Positions 1-12,163 of a stretch of 64,000 nt of DNA are shown here, in pieces. Numbering within the stretch: position 1 is the first letter of the stretch; every line of letters begins with the position of its first letter. The notes below the pieces were generated by a model. The model was not told where the DNA came from. It saw only the letters and a program-made list of their open reading frames with translations, and ran no database searches. The stretch is from Thecaphora thlaspeos (Eukaryota; Basidiomycota; Ustilaginomycetes; Urocystidales; Glomosporiaceae). The position numbers and the translations under genes were made by a program. Location of the stretch: positions 1,054,001 through 1,118,000 of the forward strand of contig UWYS01000001.1 in assembly GCA_900291925.1 (NCBI GenBank), read 5' to 3'.

Positions 1-93
1 CATTTCGAGGAACGAACCGCGCCACAAGCTACTGCAGCGTGCTCAAGACAAATGATGCGAAACCAATGACAGCTTACACGACGGGGAGACGGC

Positions 94-1309
94 TCAGTTC
101 TTGCTGCCAACGAAAGGGACAAAGCAGGGAACCTCGTCCTTGTACTGCTTCCACTTGGGCTCGTCCTTGAACTTCTTGTCGCCCGACTTCTCCAGCATTG
201 GGACACCGCTGATGAATCGGATCAGGCAGTACTCGAGGATGGGGCTGGCAGCCGCCAGGCCAACGGTCCACGTCGGGTAGAAGGCTCCGGCGTTAGCGAG
301 CGCGGTGGTGGAAAGGACAAACTGGCCAGTCCATAGCGAGACCTCGCCAAAGTAGCTATTTTAAGTTTGCAGTCGAGGTGGGCAGAAGTGTCATAAAGGC
401 GACGTCAGCCAGACCGGAGCGACCGCCAACACGACCATTGCCTGAGCTCGGCAACGCACTTGGGGTGCCTTGACCAGCTCCACACGCCGCTAGAGAGGAA
501 GTTTTCGTCGTGCTTGCCCGCATTCTTGGCCTCCCTCCAGGCCGACTTCTGTCGGTCGGCAATGACTTCGAGGCCCATGCCGGCCGCCCAGATGGCGAGA
601 CCGGCATAATCGCGAGCGCCGAGCGGAGGCTGTGCCTTGCGCGGAATAGAGTTGACGAGGTAGACGGGGAGCGCGGTCAGGGCGATCCAAGTGGCCTGCA
701 TCATCCAGGCGCCAAAGAACTTGAAAGGATCCTGCTTGATCTCATCGAAGCGCGAGTCGCCGCCGGACTTCTTGACGCGCTGCAGTCGCCAGAGCGGCGC
801 ACAAAAGGGCGAGCGAAGCAATCGAAGTCAGCTCCCGATTATCGCGCTCATCCTTGACCTCCTCGAGTCCCAAACACTCACCTGGAAGAGGAAAGTACCA
901 AGGCGGAAGGCCCAGAACATGGCGAGACCGGTCATGATCGTCTGGCGAGGGTGAAAGGCGGCGAGCGAAGTGGGGAAAAGAACTTTCGTGCCCTCGATGA
1001 ACCTGGCTCGAATCCAGGGCATGTAGAGCGAGAGGCCGGTGGCCGAGATGAAGCCAAGGGATCCGCAGAGGTCATAGTACTTTTCAGGTTTGAGGGAGGA
1101 GGATCGCACGCAAAAGACCCCGGATCGTCAGCGAACGGAGGTTGGGGATGTGACCACAGTCGGCTCCTCTCGGGGGCCTCTGGCCTCCAGCGACGACTCA
1201 CCTTTTCGGTCTTGTAGGCGACGGCGACGGCGCCGCACACGGCCTGGAAACCGTAGATGACGCCCATGGTGGGGAGGAGTGACCTCAGGCCAGCAGTGTA
1301 TGCACTCAT
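94..1309 (-). CDS. DUF1295 / steroid 5-alpha-reductase-like membrane protein
   Basis: Four-exon gene, complement(join(94..355, 460..779, 882..1079, 1202..1309)). It closes in phase to 295 residues and every intron is GT-AG. The protein is hydrophobic with several membrane spans. Near its C-terminal third it carries the DUF1295 signature SGVWSWSRHPNYFGE, whose NYFGE part is only restored by splicing 460 to 355. This family is related to the C-terminal domain of 3-oxo-5-alpha-steroid 4-dehydrogenases, so a membrane-bound NADPH-dependent lipid or sterol reductase is plausible; the substrate is not shown by the sequence. The start at 1309 (MSAYTAGLRSLLP) leads directly into the first hydrophobic stretch. 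It is divergent from Pns1. Family call firm, function inferred. Confidence 0.85.
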
Positions 1310-2235
1310 GGTGTCGTGTTCTGCGTTGGGGCGAAAAGGCGAAGATGGTGAGGAGGAAGAGAGGATGGTAGGGGAAGGAAAGAGGCAGGAGATAAGGCTA
1401 GCAGCTGACGGCTGAGATAAAGGAGTCGGACAAAGAGGTGGAAGCGGGCACGAGGGTGTACGGTCAGTCAGCGCAAGATACTCTGTAGAAGTCGCACCTG
1501 CCTCATGATGGAGCCTTGGGCATCGGCTGACCTTGAGCATCGGCCGACACAAAGCAAGCGCGGAGCTGAGGGCTGGCGATGTGGAGGATCGCATATATCG
1601 CACTCGCTTCGGATGCTGTATTGGGATCTAGCAAGCGCTTTAGATCGGGTATTACATGCCTGGGCACGTCTCGCGCGAGTTAACACTGCCTCCCTCACGG
1701 CAACGCGCTATTGTGGCCGTGCGCGTGTATCTCCCGCGCCGGTATGTAAAAACACAGCAAGTCGCGCTGTCAGTAGCCGCTTCCGCAGAACTCTCTCGCA
1801 GCTCACCTCCACAAAAAGCTACTGTAAGTCGCTTGAAAGTCAATTAATAGTTAATTGCATGCCGGGCGCGTAGCCCGAGCGGCTGCCGCCTTCGTCTGCC
1901 TCTGAAGGTGTACAGTATTGAATGCGCTGGCGGTGCGACGTGCTGCCTGGACCGTGCTTGGCCGCGGCCATCCCGCATCCGCTCGCGGTGCAGGCTCTGG
2001 TCGGCAAAGGGGCCAGTCAGCATGAACAAATCAAGAAATCGTTACCAAATATTGGCCCCTTTTCACGACTTCGCCTCAGTCGGTGTCGGTGCCCGTGCGT
2101 TGGTCGATCCCGTCGCGACGAGCCTCAAGCGCTGGTCCCGCCCACGTCGCCAACAATTGTCTTCGCTACCACCACCAACCACCCATCCAAACGACAGCGC
2201 CGTCACTCCCGCCCGGCCGCACCGAACTCACAGCA
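1310..2235. other. Divergent intergenic region (DUF1295 gene / Pns1)
   Basis: About 0.9 kb shared by two divergently transcribed genes. There is an ATATAT-like stretch near 1593-1598 and pyrimidine-rich DNA before 2236. The ORFs here lack recognisable domains, and I see no RNA gene. It presumably holds both promoters. Confidence 0.5.
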
Positions 2236-4210
2236 ATGTCGCAGGCCTACTCGTACGGGCAGCAGCCCGCCGTCGGCTACTATCTGCCCACTCAGCCCCC
2301 TCCATCCCAGGGCGGCGCCGGCGGCCCATACTATCTCCCTCCCCCCCCAGATGGACCAGCCCGGCTCATACGCTCCTGCCCAGGGACCCATAGGCTACCA
2401 GGGACAGCCTAATGGCGCCCAAAATAGCTACTACCAAAACGACCAGCAGCCCACTGCCGCCTTCTACGGTGGCGACTCAAAGATGCCCCTCAAGCCAGAC
2501 GGTTTCGAGGGCCAGCGCCTCAACCCAAAGCCAAAGTGGAACGACGTTAGTCTTCATCCTTAGCCTCGCTCCGCGCATCGAGAGCCACACTGGCGGACTG
2601 ACGCCAATGCTGCATACACGCGTGGCGTGCCTTTTCCCTCTCCCTTGCGCAGATCATCTTCCTCCTCTTCTTCCTCGCCGTGTTTGCCGGCTTCGTCGCC
2701 GTCTCGGTCATCTCCCTCCGCGGCTACGCGACTTCGGGCGTGAATCAGACCATCGGCTCCGGCGGAAACGCCTCCACCACCCTGAACGGCCAGACCGCAA
2801 CCATGTGGCTCCTCTGCTGTGCAATCGCCCTCGTCCTCTCCATCATCTACCTCTTCCTCGTCCGCACCTTCACCACCTTCATCCTCGAGGCAACTCTGCT
2901 CCTCACCACGCTCTTAAACATCGCCTACGCCGTATACCTCTGGGTGCGCGGCAACACCGCCGCAGCCATCATCTTCACCGTCTTTGCTGTCTTGGTCATT
3001 GCCTACTTCTACATGCGAAAGCGCATCCCGCTCGCAAAGGTCCTCCTCAAGACCGTCATCCGCGCCGCCGACCAGTACACGAGCGTCTACGTCGTCGCCC
3101 TGTGCGGCCTCATTGTCGAGACCGCCTTCTCGGCCTGGGTCAGCTTCACCATCGTCGCCATGTACCAGAGATTCGAGCCGTCGGGCGCGGCATCGGGCAG
3201 CAGTTCGAGCAACGGAACAGTGAGTGGTTGTTTCGCCGCCTCTTGACGATGGATTAAACATCGATGTGGCCTCGACCGTCAAGTCACTGACCGAATTTTA
3301 TGTCCATCACTGCTTCGCACTGTCGATCTCTGCGCAACAGGTCATCGGCCTCATGGTCTTCATCGTCTTTGCCTACTACTGGATCTCTGAGGTGATCAAG
3401 AATGTTGCTTTTACCACAGTCGCCGGCATCTTTGGCACGTGGTACTACTCGGTGACCAAGCCGGGCAAGGTTGCGTGGGGCGCCTTCCGCCGAACGATGA
3501 CCTACAGCCTGGGATCGATCTGCTTTGGCTCACTGGTTGTCGCGCTGCTGGACCTACTCAAGGCCTTCTTCAGCCTGCTCCAGCGACAGGAAGCGGCCGA
3601 GGGCAACATCATCGGCACCATCGTGTCCTGCATAGCCGGCTGCTGCGTCTCGTGCATCCGTGGGTGTTCCTTGCGATGACGTTACTCGAGCCCCGTCTGC
3701 ACGCACACAAGCTGACCCGAGCGTGTCTCCTTTTTCCCTTTCCACCTCTGCCGGTTCTCAGAGTACCTCGTTGAGTTCTTCAATCGTTATGCGTACATTA
3801 ACATCGCACTTTACGGCAACAACTACATCAAGGCGGCCAAGGAGACGTGGACGCTTCTCGTCGACCGCGGCATCGATGCGCTCGTCAACGACTCGCTCGT
3901 CAACATCGTTTTCTCGTGTGGGGCCTTTGTCATTGGGCTTCTCACCTCGCTCTTTGCCTACATTTACTCGCAGAAGATCAACCCGACCTACCTCCGGCTG
4001 GACTCGGGCTACTACAGCATCATCCTGCTCGTCTCGTTTGGCCTTGGTCTCAATATCGCCATGGCGATCGGAAGCGGCTCGATCGCATCGGGCGTCAGCA
4101 CTTTCTTCGTCTGCCTGGCCGAAGATCCGCAGCTGCTCGCACAGCGTGACCCGGAGCTCTTCGAGGCTATCCGCGCCAGGTACCCGCATGTCATCAACGC
4201 TGTCAACTAG
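2236..4210 (+). CDS. PNS1: Pns1, choline-transporter-like (CTL) family protein
   Basis: Exons 2351..2545, 2653..3219, 3341..3659 and 3762..4210 close in phase (509 residues from Met-2351). The N-terminus is Tyr/Gln/Gly/Pro-rich and is followed by about ten membrane spans starting IIFLLFFLAVFAGF. The CTL/Pns1 hallmarks are present, including VEFFNRYAYINIALYG and SVSTFFVCLAEDP-like segments near the C-terminus. Family members sit in the plasma membrane; in yeast PNS1 was named for pH sensitivity and its transport role is unsettled. A better-placed start at 2236 (MSQAYSYGQQPAVGYY) has the same QGYY-rich composition but is out of frame with the rest, across an 8-C run at 2341-2348. Either one base is wrong there or translation starts at 2351. 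Confidence 0.88.
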
Positions 4211-4375
4211 CTTTACAACCCTGTAGTCCCTCTCGCGCGCCGGATACCACTACCACACTGACTCGCTAATATGGAACCAAAGTTAATACTGTGTTTTATT
4301 GCGCTGCGACGGGCTCCTGTGCTTGGCATGCGTTTCAGGGGGCGGAGGACATGCTCGACGAGCTGCGAGGCCTGT

Positions 4376-5457
4376 TCAGAGCAGCTTGAGGTGGCCAGTG
4401 ATTTCATTGACCAGCGAGACAGGAGCTGTACGTTTGGCGACTCAGAGAGTATCAAAGGGGTCAGCTCTACGGCTCCTTTTCCGGCGTTCGGTCTGGCCGG
4501 TTGTCGAAACTCACCTGGTCCGATGCCGAGGACGGTCCGCGAGTTGGGTGCGATCTGTGTCCTGCCCCTACAAGGCGCCAGACGATCAAAGACGGAGGCG
4601 ATGACGCTGGATCTCAGCGTTCTGTCGCGACGCTCCTTGATGTTTGCGAGGGGAGGAGGCAAGACTCACGCGTCAATGATCGATCTAGCGGCGAGGCCCA
4701 GGCTCTTGGCTTTGGCCTCGAGCAGCATCATTGTCTCTTCGTTGGGACATTTGAGTGCCACTTTGGCCTGGCCAAGACGTTGCCACTGCTTGACCAGCTG
4801 TGATTGGCGCGAGTCGTCGAGGCGGAAGGTCAGTCGACGACGCCCAGCCCGGTATGAAGAGGAAAAGTCCACGAGAGGAAAGGACCAGGGGAAAGGCTTA
4901 CCTGTGGAGTCTGCTTCAAGGCGGCTTTGTACGCTGCCAGGGTGGCGTGTCTGTAGACAGGAGGAACGAGGGCGTAAGGGATGTCTGATGGTCACTTCGC
5001 CGCCGAGAGAAAGGGGTTCATAGCGGAGGAGGGGGACAGCACTTACCCGCATTGAGCCGCAATCTTGCCCTTTTCCATCTTGAGGTCCATCCTGACGAGA
5101 AGGACCATCTTGCACTCTTCGTTAGCATTGAGCTGTAGGTCCTTCTTGTCACTCAAGTCCGCGCCGTGGCCTTCGTCGTCGTCGTCGTCGTCGTCATAGT
5201 CGCTAATGTCGCTGTCATCTTCGGTGTTTCCGTGTTTGGATGCGATGGAGCGGGATTGGGCGTTGTAGGCGAAGAGCGACCGGCCCATTCCGAGCCAGTA
5301 GCCGACAGTTAGCGAGCAGAGCCCGACGGCTGCTAGCAAGGATGCTGCTACATGGCGGTCAACGCACGGAGATGAGCGTGAGACGTAAGTGCTGCGCTGC
5401 GGAGGAAAGGAAGAGTACCATTGAGACGGCCGTGGTGTGCTTACTTTGCGTGGCCAT
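4376..5457 (-). CDS. PTH2: Peptidyl-tRNA hydrolase 2 (Pth2/Bit1 type)
   Basis: Six exons: complement(join(4376..4425, 4515..4567, 4670..4797, 4902..4950, 5047..5347, 5445..5457)), 197 residues, all junctions in phase. The first exon is only 13 nt. The N-terminus (MATQTASLLAAVGLCSLTVGYW) is a membrane anchor, followed by an acidic linker with eight consecutive Asp, then the PTH2 domain from about residue 88: KMVLLVRMDLKMEKGKIAAQ, CGHATLAAYK, KVALKCPNEETM, TVLGIGPAP. Pth2 releases peptides from peptidyl-tRNA after abortive translation. N-terminally anchored forms are found on the mitochondrial outer membrane or ER. The gene is divergent from PPE1 (274 nt) and convergent with PNS1 (165 nt). Confidence 0.93.
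5173..5195. repeat. (CGT)n trinucleotide run inside PTH2
   Basis: Short in-frame trinucleotide microsatellite. On the minus strand it encodes the poly-Asp part of the Pth2 linker, so length changes would alter only the number of acidic residues. Confidence 0.9.
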
Positions 5458-5731
5458 GGTGAGGTGCGAGACGAGGATGAGGGATGGAAGGTGAGAGGGT
5501 CAAACGGAGGGAAGGAGTCGCTATTTTGGCATGGCTTTTTCCGAAGCATTTCTTCGCGTCCGACCTCCACACAGCGCCGCTTGGCTGCCGGTGTGCTGCT
5601 TCACGTTCGATGGTGGTCTGTGTCACTTCTCCTGCCCACCGCCACTGCTGCCTTACCACCCCCCGCCACCAAGCCCCTCTCCGCCAACCCGCACAGCACC
5701 CCCACGCAGCGTCCATCATATGCATGCCAGC

Positions 5732-7616
5732 ATGAGCGATTTACTCTCATCTCTCCTCAGAGCAAGGACCAGCAAGCTGCCCGCCATCCCTCCATGGTCG
5801 ACAGAGCACCAAGCCGGTGAGTAAGTCGCCGCAGCCAACCTTTTCGTCTTCCTCTAGCAGTTCTTCGCTCATCTCTTGCTTCTGCTATCTCCATCTCTCT
5901 GTCATCTTACTCACGACTCAAAATCCACGGGAGAGCCACAAGACAATGACGACGGACAGGAGGAAGCACGCGACACCTTCGACGCACCTCGACCGGCCAG
6001 CCAGCTCGCCTCACTAGCCAGCCGCGAGAGGACAGGAAGACGTACAAAGGCCGCCAGCAATGCCTTCAGCCCGCTCACGGCAGAGGCGTACTTTGACGAG
6101 GCTCTAGAGGTCGATGTTCCCCTCGCATCCTCCTCCTCCTCCTCCTCCAATCGCGAGAGCGGTACTATTTCCGCCAAGTTCCGAGTCTACTACACCGCCC
6201 CTCACCCAGGAAACCCAACCTCTGCCGGTCAGAAGGCGAGCAACAAGCGAAAAACCAGCGCTCCGTTTGGCGGTCCTTCCGTTTCTTTGCAAGACATATC
6301 CCTGAGCGCCGCCGCCATGGCTTCGCTGGATGTTGCGGATGACGACGACGAAGCCGAGAGCGGCGGTGAGGCTACAGAGTCTGCGGGACCCGGTACCCTC
6401 TTTGTCTTTCACCACGGCGCGGGATTCAGCGCGCTTTCGTACGCCCTCACCGCCGCCGAAATAACACGCAACACCAACGGAGAAGCCGGCGTTCTCGCTT
6501 TCGACTGTCGAGGACATGGTGAGCGTGACACCCTTTAGCTGCGAGATCCTCGCCGTGGGACGCACATGCTGACCTTGCTGTTTCGCTCTGTTCTCCGGAT
6601 CAGGTCGGACCAAGCTCTCCGGTGCAACCTTACCGCTCGATATGTCCCTATCGACACTCAGCAATGATCTCGTCTCGCTCCTGCGCAGCATGTTCCCTGA
6701 CCCGTCCAAGATGCCTTCCCTCGTCCTCGTCGGACATTCGATGGGAGGCTCCGTCGTCGTCTCGGCGAGCGAGATCCTCTTCCGATCCGGCTTTACGCGC
6801 ATCTCGGGCGTCGCGGTGCTGGATGTAGTCGAGGGGACCGCCATGGACGCATTGGATGGCATGCGCTCGGTCGTCCTGGGCCACCCAAGAGGATTCGACA
6901 GCGTTGAACAGGCCATCGAGTGGCACGTCGACAGCAAGACCATCGCCAATTCGGGTAGCGCGAGGATCAGTGTGCCGCCGCTCGTCGAGAGGGATGTCAG
7001 TGTTCCCGACATGCAGGACACAGATCGGCATGAGGCGAACGAGGACCCGATCGAAGTCCTCGACGACTCCAGCGACGAGGCGACAAGGCCGAGCGAAAGG
7101 CCACACAAGCGCTACCGATATAGGTGGAGGGCAGACCTGCTGGCGACGGAGCCACACTGGAGGAGCTGGTTCCAGGGCCTTTCAGCAAGGTTTCTGGGCG
7201 TGAAGACGGCTCGGCTGCTCCTGCTGGCGGGCACGGATCGACTGGACAGGGAGCTGATGATCGGCCAGATGCAAGGTGAGTCGCTGGCGCGGTGGCACAC
7301 CTCGAGGAGCCACAACATCACTGAGAAGCTGAACAGACATCGGCCCCGCCCGTCGAACAGGAAAGTACCAGCTTGCCGTGATCCCAGATGTCGGGCACTG
7401 TCTGCAGGAGGTGAGTGTGTTCGCGGTCTCCATGTCTATCTCTACACCAGTGCTGCGAGATCAAGACACTGACTGGAGGATCTCGCTGGCGGCACCCTGC
7501 CTACACCGCCTCAGGATGCTCCCGATAAGACTGCCTCGGTCCTGGTCGACTTTTGGAGGCGCAACGATCGTGTCAAGCTGCCGTTCAAAGGTATCAAGAA
7601 GGTGGGAGAAGCGTAG
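5732..7616 (+). CDS. PPE1: Protein phosphatase methylesterase 1
   Basis: Five exons: 5732..5816, 5934..6518 (acceptor 5934 or 5943, both in phase), 6604..7275, 7361..7410, 7515..7616; about 497 residues. It is an alpha/beta-hydrolase: FHHGAGFSALSYAL, then DCRGHGRTKL restored by splicing 6518/6604. The nucleophile elbow LVGHSMGGS has Ser at about residue 268, the acidic residue lies near LLAGTDRLDRE (about 435) and the His in VIPDVGHCLQE (about 458). Ppe1/PME-1 removes the C-terminal methyl ester from the PP2A catalytic subunit. A long acidic low-complexity insert between the nucleophile and acid regions makes it longer than the human enzyme. The start at 5732 is chosen for MSDLLSSLLRAR and an A at -3; an in-frame Met lies at 5720. 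Confidence 0.92.
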
Positions 7617-7769
7617 GGGCAGGCAATGTCCCAGCTTCAAGGGGACCCGAATTCGAACGGCGTTCAGTAGTCTCGATGCGATGCGATGTGAAGGGATGCG
7701 ACGTTGCCGCAACGAAGTCCATTCTCATATAGTACAAAGTTGGAAGCTGAGATCCCGAATGTGCTGCCG

Positions 7770-8464
7770 CTACAGTCTTCTCCTAGCTCCGGTCAAGCCT
7801 AGGGCCTCCAACAGACCTCCTGGCTTCTGCCCTCTCTCCTTGGCCGCTACCGGCCCGCTTGCTCGGGAATTCTGCCAATCCCGACGCTCTCTTGATTCCT
7901 GCAGTCCCGTCCGGACGAAGGCGCTGAATTTGCCGAGGAGAAGTGCGCCCATGCCCCATGTCACGCCCTGGATGAGGGGGAAGAGGATCTGGTCACGTAC
8001 CGTCACGTAAAGTAGCGGTACCCTGCGGTGATGGCAGAGGGGACGTACGGAACACAAGATCAGCGTCCGTCAGTCGATTGAGCTACGCTATGGATCAAGG
8101 TGTGTGAAACGAGAGCAGAGGTAGCATGGCAAACGTACCATTCGACCCTCATCGCTCCCAGCCATAACTCCCTCTCTCCATCCTCCCCCCTCGTCCTCTG
8201 TACCTCATGCACCTTCCCCTTTTCCCCCTCCTTTCCCTCCAGGGCATACTTCTCGTCCTTCTCTTCCTGTTTCTCCTCTTTTGCCTCTTCCTTATCGACT
8301 TCGTGAAGGAATCCGCGGATGGTGGAGAGGTAGGATTGCTCGAACCTCAAATCTGGTATTGCCGGGAGCGAGGAGAGAGGGGACTTGTGCGTGCTACTGT
8401 TGGATGAGCCCGACGTCGAGTGCGAAGAGTGCGATGGCGTCGGAGAGGACGAACGACGGAACAT
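7770..8464 (-). CDS. DUF1770 / Atg43-like fungal protein
   Basis: Two exons, complement(join(7770..8022, 8139..8464)), 192 residues. A Ser/Thr-rich N-terminus leads to LPDLRFEQSYL (here IPDLRFEQSYLSTIRGF), a highly charged Lys/Glu segment, then VRDQILFPLIQGVTWGMGAL, a conserved hydrophobic helix near the C-terminus. From memory, RFEQSYL plus a DQ..PLIQG..W helix is typical of the fungal DUF1770 family, to which the fission-yeast mitochondrial mitophagy receptor Atg43 belongs. A mitochondrial outer-membrane role would follow if that assignment holds. The splice at 8139/8022 joins VEW to VPLLYV in phase. The gene is divergent from the amidase gene. Confidence 0.72.
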
Positions 8465-8814
8465 GCTGGCTGATGGGTATCGGTGCGCGAGTTTTGGAGT
8501 GGTGAGGATGGTGGTAGCTGGAGATCGGGCGGCCGAACGAGCAGGTGGAGGGCTGACCATCCCAGAACCACGCTCCCGGCCGGCAAAGGCCTCGCGGCAG
8601 TTGTACCCGCTCCACCTCCGCCGACCCCTTTCAATCTCTTGGCCGGGCCGCCGACACGCCGAAACCCGGACACACGGCGCCCCGCCAGCTTGGGCCTCCC
8701 CTGACCAAGACAGGCAGAAGGGAACGCACCTTTCTTGCCAGCCGTCCAGCAACACCACCATCCTCTTTCGAACCAACAGGCCTCTACCTTCAGCAGCAGC
8801 ACCGCCTTCCCACC
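8465..8814. other. Divergent promoter region (Atg43-like / amidase)
   Basis: About 350 nt between two start codons. It is pyrimidine-rich near 8740-8814. No recognisable coding or RNA feature. Confidence 0.45.
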
Positions 8815-11158
8815 ATGGTCTGGCCATTCTCCGCACCGCAAAATATCCACAACCATGACAAGATCCATGCCCACCTCCAGGCCCGCGATCGTGCTCTCGC
8901 CATCGCCCTGCCGCCCTCATCGACGGCAGACAAGCTAGAGATCGAAGAGAGCCTCAACGGCACCACAATCTCCCTCGAGCTCCACAATGGTATGGACATC
9001 AGCATCAAGCCTCTCGACAGGCACATCCTCGCCGCAGACTTCGCCGCCATCACCGGTGGCATTCAAAGCAGGCAGTGGACCGCCGTGGACGTCCTCACCG
9101 CATACATCCGCAGCGCCAGGCGCGCACACATCCGCACAAACTGCCTCACTGAAGGTATGTACTCCCCCCTACCCTTCCACTTCTCCGCCCTTGTGCGTTC
9201 CATCAACCCTCGCTGACGCTGCTTAAACCCCCTATCGGCTTCCACTCGATGGCCCCAGTCAATCTGGACCAAGCCCTAGTCCGAGCCGCCGAGCTCGACA
9301 AGTACTTTGAGCAGACGGGCGAGCTGGTCGGACCGCTCCATGGAGTCCCTCTCTCAATCAAAGAGTCTTACAACATGAAGGGAGTCCCGCTCTCACTCGG
9401 TTTCACCTCCTGGTTCTCGAAGCCAGCGTCGACCGAGTCGGCATCGGTCGTTCTGCTGGCCGAGCACCTCGGCGCCGTCCCCTTCGTCAAGACCAACGTG
9501 CCGCAGACGATGCTCGCCTTTGAGTGCAAGAATCCCGTCTTTGGCAGGACGCTCAATCCTTACTCGCCACATCACAGCTGCGGAGGATCGTCAGGAGGTG
9601 AGGCCGCGCTGATCGCGTCCGATGGCTCGTGCGCAGGCGTGGGCAGCGACATCGGAGGCAGCCTCAGGATCCCCATTGGCTACTGCGGCCTCTACTCGCT
9701 GAAGCCGAGCGGTGGCACCTGGCCGATGGCGGGCAGCGCCGACTTCGGCAAAGGCTTCGAGGGCATCAATATCGTCGGCGGACCAATCACGCGATCCGCC
9801 CAGGATCTGCAGACCTTCCATTCGGCGATCATCGGGGCCATGCAGCTGCCGCCCAAAACGCTGCGAGACATCGGCGAACAAGGAGCGCAGAGCTCAGAGG
9901 ACCTCGTGGCTTCCACCGTCGAGCACGACAAGCTCCTGAAGAAAGTGGGGTTGGCGGGCACGCTCCGCACCACGTACAACGAGACCTGGTACCAGCCGCT
10001 CGAAGTGGTAGAGAAGCGCGGTACGCCACTGCGCGTAGGCTACTACTTTACCGATGGCTTTATCAAGACGACGCCCGCGTGCTACAGGGCCGTCAAGGAG
10101 TCGGTCGAGGCGCTAAGGGCCAAGTATCTGGCCAGCCAGGTCGAGCTGGTCGCCATCGCGCCCGGGGACGTCCAGCCCGTCGAGGCGTTGGAGCAATTCC
10201 TCGGACTTACGTCGGCCGACGGCTACGACTACCTCACCGTGCCGCACCTCGGCAAGGACAGGCGAGACCCTAGCCTGCTACTTCCGCTGCTGCTGGCCAG
10301 GCTGCCAGTCTTTGTCAAGAGGATCATTGCTTTCATCGCGCGCTTCGTGCTGAGGGACGCAAGGATGGCGAGGCTGGTGCTGGCCGCGGGGAGGAGGAGC
10401 GCAAAGCAGTACTTTGAGATCACGGCCAAGCGGACCAAGTTCTGCGACTCGTGGCAGAAGCGGGTGTGGGACGGCTACGGCCTCGACGCCATCGTCTGCC
10501 CCGTCCAGGCGTCGCCGGCCGTGCCGCACGGCGGGTCGAACAAGACTTCGATGATGTGCGTTGCGACGGCGCTCTACAACGTCCTCGACTGCGCTGTTGC
10601 CACTCTGCCCATCACGCGCGTCGATCCGGACCTCGACTCGCACTGTGCTGCCGACTACAAGGGCGTCGACGTGGCAGACGACAGGCGCGCCAACTTTGAC
10701 GAGTGGTCGCAGGACCCCGAGCTCAAGAAGTGTAGCCACCTGGTCAACTTCGAGCTGTACACACAGGGCGTCTACGACGCCAAGAAGATGGAGGGTCTGC
10801 CGGTCGGAGTGCAGGTAGTGAGTATTCCTGCCACTCCTCGTTTTCCTTCATCGAAGAGGAAGCTGTGCACGTCGCCTCTGTTAGGCCGTCTTGCTAACTT
10901 GGCTCGATCCAAATCCCCTTTGCATCGTCTCCTTGCCAGGTGGCTCGACCCTACGAAGCCGAAAAGGCCATCGGAATCATGAAGCTGCTCGACGACGTCC
11001 TTCCTCCTGCGTCGCAGAGAGGCAGAGGCTGGCTGAATCAGGTCGACAAGGACGGCCGCGTCCTCGATGCGGCCAAGGCTACTCGGGTCGGCGGCAGTGC
11101 GCCTGGCTTCGGGCCCGGCGCCTTTACCGAGCAGGTGTACGGCAAGGCTGTCGTCTGA
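8815..11158 (+). CDS. Amidase-signature enzyme, fatty-acid-amide-hydrolase-like
   Basis: Three exons, 8815..9154, 9259..10817 and 10940..11158, in phase, 705 residues. The amidase signature is complete: catalytic Lys in PLSIKESYN (about residue 147), the Ser-rich loop CGGSSGGEAALIA (about 220-232) and the nucleophile loop GSDIGGSLRIP (Ser about 246), the Ser-cisSer-Lys triad. The C-terminal motif PVGVQVVARPYEAEK is restored by splicing 10817/10940. Fungal members of this size hydrolyse short or fatty amides, often feeding nitrogen assimilation; the substrate cannot be read from sequence. No signal peptide is seen. An insertion around LLPLLLARLPVFVKRIIAF may be a membrane-associating segment, as in FAAH. 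Confidence 0.9.
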
Positions 11159-12163
11159 TGTCTTGCTCAAGGATTTGCCTCTCTTTGTATACCTTCTCGC
11201 CCTTCTTCGCTCGCATCGACGTCGGCTTGTCTGCTCGATAGAAGTCGATTGTGCCGATAGGATGTTGGCCGCCGGTAGACCCTGCGTGTGAGGGGTCGCG
11301 TGGACGCGCCAGCTTCCGTCACCAGACACAGATGCGAGACCCACTGTGAAAAAGATGTGGAGGCAGCTTTTCGTGCGAGAAATCGTGGGCCGGAGCGCGG
11401 AACGTGACAGATGGGCCGAAGCCAACGTGCTCAACCCTTTCCCCGCAAGGTCCACGTTGCCAAGGTCGTCCTCTCCTGTCTTCCCTGCGCCGCTCCTCTT
11501 TCCTCCTTCCCGCCTTGACCAGCCTCGAAGGTCCACCTTTTCAGTATCCCTCCCAGGGAAGCACAAACATCCCTGCAAACGTAACAGCTGTCCACTCTCC
11601 GGCAGAGCAACAGCTGCAGGACCCTGACAAAGGATTACACGCTCTCAAGGCTCGCGACCCACCTAAGTATCCAGTCCGCCGTTCTATCGACATGTGACAA
11701 GCAACACTTTCAGTCGCTCCGGGAGGCAGCCCCTTCAGTGACAGCTCGACTCCTCACGAATGCCATTGTCACCATCTCTGGCTCAACAGTTGAGCAAACG
11801 TGGACCTCCCCTCTCTCCCTGGCGCCAGGCATCTCGCGCGGAGAACTTTCCGCCACATCCGTCCCGCCAAAGATGACTTCTTTGCCCCTTGTCAGGCTCG
11901 GAAAGTGAGCTGTTTTGATCGCCGAGATCAGGCCTGTGTAGGCCAAAGGACGGCTCAAAGATGAGCGTTGGCTTCTCTGAACACCACTCACCGCTGACCT
12001 CTGGTAATGCCGCCGGCGGTGCTCTTCTCGCCTCTCTCTTAAGAACTGTGGCACTGGCAGCTTCATCTTTCCAATCTACCACCGACCTCCCCTCTAACAT
12101 CAACACCATTCCCTCGCATTCTCCTCGCAGCCACTTTCCCCAGCGACGCAGCACCAACCCGAC
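11159..12163. other. Intergenic region between amidase and UDP-glucose dehydrogenase genes
   Basis: About 1.0 kb. It should hold the 3' end of the amidase transcript and the UGD promoter. Only ORFs without recognisable domains are seen; the last 100 nt are C/T-rich, as in other 5' leaders here. Confidence 0.45.

Noticed and set aside
1861..1935. tRNA-like box A (TAGCCCGAGCGGC)
   Set aside because: No box B (GGTTCRANTCC) at the right distance and no acceptor-stem pairing.
2252..2350. Small intron removing the Pns1 frame break
   Set aside because: The GTACGG donor gives the wrong phase with the AG at 2349-2350, and the phase-0 GTCGGC donor is poor; a homopolymer error or downstream start is simpler.
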